A stretch of DNA of 64,000 nucleotides, taken from Castor canadensis. Lineage: Eukaryota; Chordata; Mammalia; Rodentia; Castoridae. Location of the stretch: positions 125,310,384 to 125,374,383 of the forward strand of contig NC_133391.1 in the NCBI RefSeq assembly GCF_047511655.1. Direction: 5' to 3'. Within the stretch, counting starts at the first letter, position 1. Every line of letters begins with the position of its first letter. Both the position numbers and the translations under genes were made by a program. Positions 34,469 through 44,299 of this stretch are shown here, piece after piece. The notes under the pieces are model-generated. The model saw only the letters and a list, made by a program, of their open reading frames with translations, did no database searches and had not been told where the DNA came from.

Positions 34469-35144
34469 GAAAGGGATTGGAGATCAAGCTTCCAGTGAAA
34501 TGTGTTTTCAGTTAGATGTATTTTCATAGTTTTTGCTACACCTTATTAAAGTTGAAAGCTGTAAAAAAAAAAAAAAAAAAAAAAGAAAGGCTCCTAATTC
34601 TGAGGACTTGGTCATGTGGGTTGCTTTTATGTGATACTTGTTTCTACTTAACAGTGTGAATTAATTTAAAAAATTAAGTTCAATAGTGACAGAATTTCAT
34701 GGAATTATTCATGTAAGATGCAAATGAGAAATGTAGTTCATTTCAAGTGAGGCAGATCATCTAGTCCAGGAACATATTTCTATTGACTAACCAATCCTTT
34801 CAAAGCACAACTTTATTTAAGTTAGAAAATACTACTTATATTGAAAGAAAAAAACCCTACTGTATGATCAAAAGGGTTTTAAAGGTATCCTTTTATTTCT
34901 AGGTAGAACTTTGAAAATAACAATCATTAAAATTAAATAAACCATTGATTGTGAAATTGAACTAATTAGCTATGATGCATACACGTGACTTAGCTGACAA
35001 ATGAAACCAAATTTTTCTCCAAGTTGGGGTCAGCTTTCTTCTAGTAAAATCAAGTAACAACCCAGTATGAGCAAAGGTGATTTGATTTGTGTTCTTATCA
35101 AAGTTCATGAAGTTTATGAAATCACAGCTACAATCTATCATAGA
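34469..35144. other. Unassigned sequence with a 22-bp poly-A tract
   Basis: A pure A-run lies at about 34,563-34,584. The 90 bp before it ('gatgtattttcatagttttt' onward) match nothing I recognise; a short processed insertion is possible. Confidence 0.35.
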
Positions 35145-35285
35145 GTCTGAGTGCATGGATTCCAGAATGAGACAGGATGGTTCAAATTCTGGTATTTTTA
35201 CTTCTGGCCATGTTCAATGATAAGAAGGCCTCATCGTTGTAAGGATTCAATTATATAACACATATAAAGTGCTATGCATAATGGT
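35145..35285 (+). mobile_element. MIR
   Basis: 'gtctgagtgcatggattcca', 'gttcaaattctggtattttt', then 'tcgttgtaaggattcaatta' and 'cacatataaagtgctatgca' follow the MIR order. Confidence 0.65.
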
Positions 35286-35849
35286 TAATAAATTGTTTCC
35301 TGTAGAAATACACTGTCTTTCAAATGACAAACATGTTCCCCAACATTTTGTCCATTTTTCCTTAGGTAAGGAATAAAATTAGTAAAAAATTCTGGCAAGT
35401 ACCTTTCCCCTTCAGTATTCTCTTTTGAATTCAGGTTTTCATAATAAGAGATGTGTGGAAGGGTGAGAGGGATGTCCTGATGATTCCCAGAGTAGCATTT
35501 TGTTCAATCCTTCACGGGAATGATCTTGATTTACCAAACTGAGAGTAAGAAGAATGTAAGGGAAGCAATTTTTTCTCCAAATAATACACTCTGGTGTAGA
35601 CTTAAGGTAATTAATTGATTGCATGGAAGTTTGGACTTCCATTCTGATGCTGCCAAAATTTTCCAGCTAGAGGATTTGTGAAAATCATCCAAATATCTTG
35701 ACGCCCTTATCCAGGACTTACCGTAGGGCTGGTTGTGTTACCAAAGCAAAGCAGGCAAAAGAGCAAGCATTATTTTGCAATCAGTTCTCTGCTATGGACC
35801 AACAATTTGAAAGTTATATCAGAATAAAATAGCAAAGTACGCGGGTTTA

Positions 35850-36005
35850 AATAGAGCAAAGTCTCTGGACTCGGATGACCTGTGTTTAAAGTGCTTCCCT
35901 GCCAGTTCCTACCCAGGAGACACTGGACAATTTACTTTTGCCTCATTTTTCTCATGCATAATATAGGCATACTTGAGATTGCACCCAACTAATTTGTTGA
36001 GTTTA
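35850..36005 (+). mobile_element. MIR
   Basis: 'agtctctggactcggatgac', 'ccctgccagttcctacccag', 'tttacttttgcctcattttt' and 'ctcatgcataatatagg' are in MIR order. Confidence 0.65.
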
Positions 36006-36039
36006 AGTAGCATGGAGAGTCAGCATGCTACAGGTGTTT

Positions 36040-36165
36040 AGACCTTGTGTGTACAAAGATTCCCTGGAGAACTTGTCCAAATGAAGATCCCTAGGCTTGT
36101 GGATCTGTGCTTCTGAAAGCTCTCAGTGGGGTGTAGAAGGTGCTGCTTCACAGACCACACTTTGA
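36040..36165 (+). mobile_element. MER5-type hAT-Charlie relic
   Basis: 'ccctggagaacttgtccaaa', 'agatccctaggcttgtggat', 'ctgtgcttctgaaagctctc', then 'gaccacactttgactagcct' resemble MER5A-like non-autonomous hAT elements, including the terminal 'ctttga..a' segment. It lies between two MIRs. Confidence 0.55.
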
Positions 36166-36390
36166 CTAGCCTGAAGGCTAAATCAAATCCAGGCTTTGCC
36201 ACTTGTTATTTGTAGGATTTTGTATAAATGACTCAGCCATTTTGTGCCTCAGTCACTTCATCTTAAAATGGAGTTGATAATAGTGTCTACTGCGCAGAGT
36301 TGTTTCAAGGTCAGATTCCCTAATTTTTGCAAAGAGTTTAGAATAGTGCCAAGTGACATGATGAGTACCCAATGCACACTAGTTACTATG
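36166..36390 (+). mobile_element. MIR
   Basis: The best-preserved MIR in the window: 'atccaggctttgccacttgt', 'aatgactcagccattttgtg', 'cctcagtcacttcatcttaa', 'aatggagttgataatagtgt' and 'agagttgtttcaaggtcaga'. Confidence 0.85.
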
Positions 36391-36699
36391 TAATTAGTAT
36401 ATTAGTAGTGCTGTTACTTTCATTATTGGATGATGTGAAGTATTTCCTCAAACACTATTACCACACCTAATATGCATCTAATTGATGCATATCAGTCAGA
36501 GAAGAGGGGTGTTGACAATTCCAGTTGAAATACTGTCCACAAAGAATGTAAGCTGATATACCATATCTAGTCTGAAACTTACATAGGACTTACTGTGGAA
36601 CAAGGATATTTATAAGGCTTTAAGTACATTAATACATAAGACCGAAAAGGACTTTCGCACAATGTATGACCACAGTCACCTATCACTGTACTCTGGGAA

Positions 36700-36860
36700 A
36701 CAGGTGTTTTTTGTAATACCTATTTTACATATGCAAGAACTGAGGAACATAGGTGATATAATGCAATAGAGGTCATACAACTCATTAATAGAAGACCCAG
36801 AATTTGAATCGAGTCAGTTTGTTTCCATAGTCCATGTTCTTAAGCATTATACCACTCTTT
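36700..36860 (-). mobile_element. MIR, reversed
   Basis: 'taatacctattttacatatg', 'caagaactgaggaacatagg', 'gaggtcatacaactcattaa', 'gacccagaatttgaatcgag', then 'ccatgttcttaagcattata'. The standard reversed MIR order, well preserved. Confidence 0.8.
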
Positions 36861-37431
36861 GTTTAAAACTATTTGTCATTGTCTCTTAGATTTTTCTTTT
36901 GGTTCTGTTTCTATGTTTATACAGAATCTTTCCTATTAATACTACTGTCACATTTAGACATGATTATGGAGAGTAAATGAATTCATCAAGCCAAACTGAA
37001 TCTTTTTTTGATCACATGGCAGCTGGATTTCTGCCTTAAAGACACATGTCTATCTTTAGTTTTGCTTAATGTGATTTGTTCTTCAATAATGGCTCAACTT
37101 TCAGAGTACCACAAATCTTGGCTTTCTGAACCTGGAAGGCATAAGACCAGATCCTGAATGTAATGAGTTATCAAATAATAAGGACTCCAGGGAAGCAGCC
37201 AGAGAGCTGCTGGCTTGACCATGACAAATGCCCTTCTTTCCAGTCTTCAGAAACATCACCAATGATGGGCCACTAAAGACAGCCAGCCTACCAGCTACCA
37301 TGCTATGTTGACTATAACACAACTTCCCAAGGCTAGATATAAGTAAAGTTCAAAACAGAAGGATCAGCTGAGGTGAGGCTTCTGAAATCCAGGTGCGCTG
37401 AAGGATGAGATTCTGTGAAGGCTTAGAAAGG
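36861..37431. other. Unassigned sequence
   Basis: No gene. 37,100-37,320 is less AT-rich and could be a relic LTR or DNA transposon, but I could not assign it. Confidence 0.3.
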
Positions 37432-38913
37432 TGAATATGATCACAGAAATTATCTTAAATGGATAATAGACCTAAATGTAAAATGCAAAACTCCCGTCTA
37501 TCTCCTACAAGATAACATAGGAGAAAGCCTAGATGACCTTGGGTATGGTGATGACACATCTATTTAGGTACAAAATAAAGGCATAAACTGCAAATGAAAT
37601 AATTGATAAACTGGACTAAGTTGAAATTAAAATCCTTCATACTACAAAAGACACTGTCAAAAGAATGGCAATGTAAGCCACAGACTTGGAGAAATAATAT
37701 TCAAAAAGCACATCTGATAAAAGATTTATTCAAAACATACAAAGAACTCTTAAAACTCAACAATAAGTAAGTAAATCACCCAATTAAAAATGGCCGATGA
37801 CTTTATATCAGTCTATTTTCTATCACTATAATGAAATACCTGAGGCATGCTAATTTTATAAAGAGAAGTTTAGCCAGTTTTCAGTTTTGAGGCTAAAAGT
37901 ACAAACAAATGGTGCAGGCTCTGGTGAGGACCCCATGGCAGATGGCAGGAATGCATGTGGGAGGCAAAAGAGATCACATCTCCAAATCGTAAGCCAGAGA
38001 TAGACAAAATCCCATAATCCCTTCCAAGGGTATGTACAAAATTGACCTAAGAATCAACCACCAGAATGCACTTCTTAAATGTCCCATTGTCTCCCAAATG
38101 ACTACTTGGGTACCAACACAAACTTCTGGGGGACAAGAACATCTAAATCATAGCAGCCCTTACCAGTCTCACCAAAAATAAAATAAATGGCAAATAGGAG
38201 TACAAAAAATGCTCCACACAATATACCAACAGAGAAATGTAAATTAAAATAGTAATAAGATGCCATTATGTACCTATTAGTATGTCCAAAGTCCAAAACA
38301 TTGATATCTACCCAAAGGAGCTGATAACATGTCCACATAGAAGCCTGTAATTAGATATTTACAACAGCTATATTCATAATTGTTAAAACAAAAAAATAAC
38401 CAAGACAACTTTTAGTAGCTGAATGGATAAAATGCTGAATATCCAGAAAACAGAGTATTATTCAGACACAATTCAGACAGTATTATAAAGCCAGAGAAAA
38501 ACATGAATGAACCTTAAATGTATATCATTAAGTAAAAAAAGTTGATCTGAAAAGGCTGTGTACTGTATTATTCCAACTATATGATAGTAAAAATTCAGTA
38601 AAAATATCATAGGATAAACAGGGCAAACATAAAGCATTTTAAGGTAGTGAGAATACTCTCTATGATGTTAATATGATGGATACACATAGTTATGGGTTTG
38701 TTCAAATCCACAGAAGGTACAACACCACATGTGAACCTCACATAAATGGTAGACTTTATGGTCTGTCTTTGTAGGGTCATCAATTGTAATAAAACAACCA
38801 CTGAAATGGAGGATGTTAATAATGGGGGAAGCAGGAGGCATGGGGAAACTTTTGGAACTTTCTTGTAAATTTTACTGTGAAATTAAACTTGCTCTAAAAT
38901 GATCTTCAATAGA
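37432..38913 (+). mobile_element. Old L1 (L1M-type) 3' part, split by a MaLR LTR
   Basis: Left piece (to 37,801): 'aatggataatagacctaaat', 'gaaagcctagatgaccttgg', 'ttcatactacaaaagacact', then 'aagaactcttaaaactcaac'. Right piece (from 38,157): 'aacagagaaatgtaaattaa', 'aatggataaaatgctgaata' and a 3' UTR with 'gggtagtgagaat'-like text, 'ggtacaacaccacatgtgaa' and 'aaacttgctctaaaatg'. The order and strand are continuous across the inserted LTR. No intact frame. Confidence 0.8.
37802..38156 (-). mobile_element. ERVL-MaLR-type LTR, reversed, nested in L1
   Basis: On the minus strand it starts 'tgctatgatttagatgttct' and ends in 'cctcaggtatttcattatag' followed by 'tgatagaaaatagactgata', the beginning and end expected of a MaLR LTR. 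About 355 bp, solo. A clear 5 bp duplication is not visible, so the exact ends are uncertain. Confidence 0.75.
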
Positions 38914-39484
38914 TATGTATATAGTTTTTTAATTGGAATTTGACTGATGCTGACAGATCTTTTCTGTCATTAGAGGTAATAGAAATTGATTTTAGGAAAT
39001 TCTGAACAGTTTATAATACTTTCTTTAGTAGTTATTGGAAATGATCAACCTCTAGCAATACTTACAAATACTTATTTAGTTAAAAGGGAGCATACAAAAT
39101 GTGTATGATTTTACTTCTGAACTCTTTGTGCAGCAGGGATACTGGAGTGCCAGAATGGTACATCCTGTTTTACCATCTTGAAATTTTGTCCCAAATGCCT
39201 ATTCAATTTCTTCTCCCTGTGATTCAGGATGGGCCACATACAAGTATCAAAGGTCTTTTTTTTGTCCCTTATCTTAGGATAAGTAGTTCATTAGCAAGAT
39301 AAAGAGCCCATTTTCTGTCCTTTCTCCCTTCTTGTTGTGAGTTTCTGAACTTGGCATTTTAAATTAAGGGGAAAAGTAAAATTATTAAGAGAAGTAAGAT
39401 TTTTCTTTTTATACATCATTTATAAACCCTTAAAAATCTCTTCTCAAGAAGTCTCACAGATGTAACAGATCTCCTTGGGAACTG
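38914..39484. other. Unassigned sequence
   Basis: No gene or recognised repeat. Confidence 0.4.
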
Positions 39485-40402
39485 ATTATATTAATTGCTG
39501 TTTAATGGATTACTACAAGTGTGGTTCCTTAAAATGGCAACTATTTATTATTAGCTCAAGTTCTGTAGATAAAAGTCTGAGCACTGAGTTCTCTGCTCAG
39601 GGCCTCTGAGGGCAAAATGAGAGGTTGAGTTTTCATCTGGGGGATTAGGAGGAAATTCTATTTCCAAGCACATTCTTCTTGTGGGCAGAATTCATTTCTG
39701 TGGAGTTCAGGACTGAGTTCCCACAGCCTCGCTGGCTGTCAGCTGGGGGCTGTGGTTCCTCAGTCTTCAAGCCAGTAGACACTTGCCAAATCCTTCTCAT
39801 GCTTCACATTTCTACTTTCTTTTTATATCACCAGCTAGAGAAAACTCTTTTGAAAAGCTTATGTGATTACAATATGCCCATCTAGATAATCTATTTCACT
39901 TTCTCTCTTTTTTTTATTTTTGGCATTATTGGGGTTTGAACTCAGGGCCTCATACTTGCTAGGCAGATGCTTTACTATTTGAGACATGCTTCTAGCCACT
40001 TTTTCTTTGGTTATTTTTGAGACAGTGTTCCACGCTTCTGCCCTGGCCACCTTGGACTGCCATTTTTCTATTTATGCTTCCTACAGTAGCTGTCATGACA
40101 GGTACGCATCCATCACATTCAGCTATGTGTTGGTTGAGAGGAGGGGGTCTTACTAACTTTTATTACTTGTCCTGGACTTGAACCTCAAATGTCCCAATCT
40201 CTGCCTCCTGAGTAGCTGAGATTACAGGCATGAGCACCACTTCCCAGTGTAATATGCTTTTCTTAAATTCAGCTTTGTCGTATTATTCGATCTAACCACA
40301 GGAATAAAATCTGTCCCATTCACACTCCAGGGATTATACAGAAGTGTACAACAGGGGGTGGGACATTTCAAGGGCCCCCTTGGAATTCTACTTGCCACAG
40401 GA
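39485..40402 (-). mobile_element. MLT1 LTR, reversed, split by a composite SINE
   Basis: Left part (to 39,904): 'actatttattattagctcaa', 'gttctctgctcagggcctct', 'gctggctgtcagctgggggc', 'caccagctagagaaaactct', then 'catctagataatctatttca'. Right part (from 40,248): 'cactccagggattatacaga', then 'ggaattctacttgccacag'. Both halves follow the reversed MLT1 order. Solo LTR relic. Confidence 0.75.
39905..40247 (-). mobile_element. Long composite SINE (B1-like, B1-like, ID), reversed
   Basis: A T-run, then 'ggggtttgaactcagggcct' and 'tgctaggcagatgctttact' (reversed ID); 'cctggccaccttggactgcc' with 'ctgtcatgacaggtacgcat' (reversed middle unit); then 'ctgcctcctgagtagctgag' and 'attacaggcatgagcaccac' (reversed first unit). 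About 343 bp, the best-preserved example of the three-unit form here. It interrupts the MLT1 LTR. Confidence 0.85.
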
Positions 40403-41314
40403 ATGAGATGTGGGGTGCAACCTAGAGTTGCTTCCAGAGTTATGGCATCATTGGCCGACACACTTTGGTATAATATCAAATCAATTTAGAAGGGAGTTAC
40501 CAGGAGAAAGCAATGGTTATGATAACACTACCTAAATTGAACATTTAGCTTTTCCAAAGTGGCCTACTTTGTGTTTGGAAAAAATATTTCTTCATGGAAT
40601 GGTTGTTAAATGCCACAGTCAACTTTAACACTGTGAGTGAATGACTTTAATAGGATGTATACCTCTTGAACTAGGCTAATTCTCTCACAAGTTGACATCC
40701 TAGGCCTCTTTAATTTGCAGTGAGCCTGCATTTTTGAAAAATGGTAGCTCTATCCTTATCTACCCTGCATGTGCTGTCTCTGTAGGCTGTGTTATGATTC
40801 TAATTATTCTTAATAGCTGTGTTATTATTTGCTTGTATCAACAAATATTAATTGAGTTTAACTCATCATTCTTCACTTTGATGTTGCTTTTGTGGCAGTC
40901 TTACACGTACAACTAAATGTTCATCTTAGAAAACATGTATCATGATGTGCTTTGCATATATTTTGACATGACTTCAAATTGTCAAACTGCCAATCACATA
41001 TGCTTTAATTCTTGATATGTATTTTCTCTGTAGAATGAGAAAATTGGAAAGACAGAGAAGATTAGCCTATTACATGGGTGTCAGCCACCTGACTATTAAA
41101 TAGTCCAGCATGCTATGAGAGTGCCAAATATTGCCATCCCCTTTCAGCAGCTGAACTGGCTAATGATGCTTGTTATAAAATTCCAAGACTTCTTCATTGG
41201 GATACTTAAATCCTGCACACAGACTATTAGGGCAGCTGTTTACCTGATCATAAATAATCCTGAAGATGGTGCTCATGACACAAATAGATGTGGCAGGAAT
41301 CAACAGATTTTGTT
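40403..41314. other. Unassigned sequence
   Basis: No gene or confident repeat. Opposite-strand frames at 41,115-41,321 and 41,160-41,381 overlap and are not recognisable. Confidence 0.4.
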
Positions 41315-41530
41315 TTCTTAACACAGTTTTAGATTTACAAATAAATGACAAAATCTTTGTGTTATCATAAACCCCATACACAGTTTTCCTATCATCGACA
41401 TTTTACATTAATATGAGCATTGTATTTGTTACAATTACTGAACCAATACTGGATATTATTAATAACTAAAGTTCATACTTATTTAGTTTTCCTTAGTTTT
41501 TAATGTAATGTCTGGGTGATTTTTTTTTTA
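41315..41530. mobile_element. L1M 3' UTR-like fragment
   Basis: 'cagttttagatttacaaata', then 'ccccatacacagttttccta', 'cattttacattaatatgagc', 'ttgttacaattactgaacca' and 'taactaaagttcatacttat' match an old L1 3' UTR pattern in order. The orientation is not certain. Confidence 0.5.
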
Positions 41531-41848
41531 ATTTATAGCTTGTATTTTTAATGATTTCTAAAATAGAATTCCAGTTTCAATAAGGGAAGATTGGCTTATA
41601 TCAGATTAATTTTCCTTAAAATAAAAATTTCTGGAAATTACTTAAACTAATACTGTTTGAAGACAAATTCCTCAACTCTGGAAGTGTGGAGCAAGAATCC
41701 ATGGAACACAGCAAGGTAAGAGCTGGATGATGGAAAGTACTGTGCTGAGTTAGCAGCATGTGCCTCATGCTCAAAGACAAAGTTGATGTTCAAACCTCTC
41801 TAAGCTAGAGGGGTTTTAAAACATCTTATGCTTTCCATGAAGTGTTAC

Positions 41849-42329
41849 TGTCGGGGTCCGAAGTTGACCACCCCTCAGAGGAACAAAAGACACTCACGAT
41901 AATGTAAGTCACAAAGCGAGGTTTATTTCCAGCCAGCTGGGGTCCGGGTATCCGCCCGATGCAGCGGGTTTCAACGAGGACCCGGAATACAAAGTTCAGG
42001 CTGCTTTTATATTTTTTAGACATTAGTCACGGTCACACAGCAATTTTTATGGTCCCTGGGGTCACATATTTCTGATATCACCCACATCCTGGTGGTGGGG
42101 CAAGATTACTTGAAGATTATTTATCAGGAATTTGGTAAACACCAGGTGTCTTAACTCATTGACTCACATACCGTTCTAGCAAGATTAACCAGAAACAGTC
42201 CCTGTTCCCAGAAGCCATCCCACCTCCCTTAGTTCCAGTAAGTGGTGGCTTGGGTCATGTTAGCCATGGCTGGTTTCAGGCTGAGTGGGCTGCAAGCCTC
42301 AAAGGCACCCTAACATTTGTACCCTAACA
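41849..42329 (-). mobile_element. Solo LTR of a class I-type endogenous retrovirus
   Basis: A 481 bp element with TG...CA ends and a perfect 4 bp duplication 'ttac' (41,845-41,848 and 42,330-42,333), the length typical of class I (gammaretrovirus-like) elements. On the minus strand it has a TATA-like 'tataaaag' (plus 42,004-42,011) and a polyadenylation signal AATAAA (plus 41,922-41,927) about 77 bp downstream, giving a sensible U3-R-U5 layout. No internal coding region is present. It retains about a dozen CpG in an otherwise CpG-poor window, suggesting relative youth. Near its U3 start, 'tgttaggg' recurs within 20 bp. Confidence 0.88.
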
Positions 42330-42374
42330 TTACTGCAATAGCAGAATGGACATATCTTTGGAGGAAGGGGTACC

Positions 42375-43790
42375 TACAATGGCAATGTCTAAAACTCATG
42401 AGTAAAAGCAAACTGAAATCATGCTGCCATTATAGAACATAAACTAAACCTCTTAAGACAAAAAGAAACTACCAGTGATTTAACTGCACACCAGAAAACA
42501 ATTCAATATTTTACAGGGGAAGAAAATAGAAAACAAATTGTCCATCATTGATCACACAAAATTTATTGAAAATGAAGTTGTGAGAAAATAATAGTAGAAA
42601 GACTCAATGGTGACTAATATGTTGGAATTAATATATGATAAATATATTAGAAATAAAACCCATGAATGGGTGACTAGATGGCTAAAGGAATCATAAAATG
42701 TAGAAAGACATAAGAAAACTGTGATAAACAGTCAAATAGACAGTCTAAAACAGAAATTTTAGAATTGAAATGTAAAGTATCTGAAATCAAGAAATTTATA
42801 GACTTTAGTAACAGTATATTAAATACAAGAGAATTCATAACTCAAAAATAAGTCAATAGAAATTATCTAAATAGAAGCACAGAGAAAGTAGAAATTGAAA
42901 TGAAAAGAGCCACAGTTACCTATAGGCAAGTAGCAAAAGGAATAACATTTTGTTATTGAAGTCTCAGAAGGACAGAATAGAAGAAAAAGTAAATAATGAC
43001 CATGACCACCCTAAATTTGATTTTTAAAAACTTTTAAATCCTGGAATGTTGATAAAACCCAAGAAATAAATCCAAAGAAAATCATACTTAGGACTGTGTA
43101 GAATTCTAGAGAGCACACAGAGCATCTTAAAAGCAGCCAGTAAAAAGAAAAGCTATCAGAATAATGGCTGTATGCATATGGACAGAAATAATGAGGGAAA
43201 TTATGAGAAGAAATAAAAAATTGTAAAGACCTGTAGTTTTTTTAAAAATTAAATTTAGAATTCAAATTCTTTCCACTAAATAAAAGCCTCTAGGATCAGA
43301 TGTCTTTACTGGTAAATTCTACCAGCTATTTAAAGAAAATATGCTAATCAAATGTAAATATTTTGAAATATGAGTAAAGACTTCTCACCTTTTTTTTATA
43401 AAGCCAGTTCAAACTTGACGCTAAAGGTTGATAAGGATATTATAGAAAATACCATTCAGTGTTTTTAATCCATATAAACATAGCAATCCACACCAATATA
43501 TCTATGAATGAATCCAGCAATGTTTAAAAAAGGTTAATGTACCAGAACAAGTCAGGCTTTATCCAAAAAATGCAAGATAAGGTTGACATTTGGTAATCAA
43601 TCACTGCAAAAAAACTTACAGCTAACATCATATATGGTGATGATATTAAATGTTTTCCCCCTATAATTATGAACAAGATAAGGATGATCCCTCAAATATA
43701 ATGACTCCTATTCAACATTCGATGTCCTATAAAGCAATATACACAAAAATGTGTGTATCAATATTCACTTCCAAATAGGTTTAACATCCT
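42375..43790 (+). mobile_element. Old L1 (L1M/HAL1-like), ORF1 and ORF2 remnants
   Basis: The first ~850 bp is A-rich and resembles a decayed L1 ORF1 region. ORF2-like strings then follow in order: 'gcctctaggatcagatgtct', 'actggtaaattctaccagct', 'gaacaagtcaggctttatcc', 'aaacttacagctaacatcat' and 'gaacaagataaggatgatcc'. No frame survives. The direct move from ORF1-like to RT-proximal sequence implies internal loss or a HAL1-type structure. Confidence 0.7.
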
Positions 43791-44246
43791 CAGTCACCAG
43801 AAAATGAATTTGAAGATAATAATGAAAACATTTTATGTATGAACCCGAGTTTTGAGTGGGCAAAATTTTAGATGCATTTTCTTCAAGAGTCTTTTAATTC
43901 TGCTTTTCAGACATTATACTTGACTGTGAATTCATACAACTTGAACACAAAACATTGCCCAACCTTAAGAGTTGAAAGGATTTTCTTATTTAAGAATCTT
44001 TTCTTCAATCTTCTCTCTGTAGTTTTTTCATCGGGATAGATAAACAAACAACCTCAATGCTTCTTGTCAGTTCAGTCACTGTTGCACAACTTTGCTCTTT
44101 TCTTCATCTTGGTCTTCTACTGAATAACATCCAGTTCTGTAGCTCTTATTTGTGACTCACAGAATATTGATAGGAAAGAATCTCAGGAGTCCCCATTTTC
44201 TCCCAAGTGATATATGAATGAGGGGGTTTAAAAATGCTTGCTTGCC
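43791..44246. other. Unassigned sequence
   Basis: No gene or recognised repeat. Confidence 0.4.
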
Positions 44247-44250
44247 ATTT

Positions 44251-44293
<43 letters not shown>

Positions 44294-44295
44294 TT
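44247..44295. repeat. (TTTA)n microsatellite
   Basis: About 12 units of TTTA, directly next to the retrovirus-like fragment to its right. Confidence 0.95.
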
Positions 44296-44299
44296 AAGC

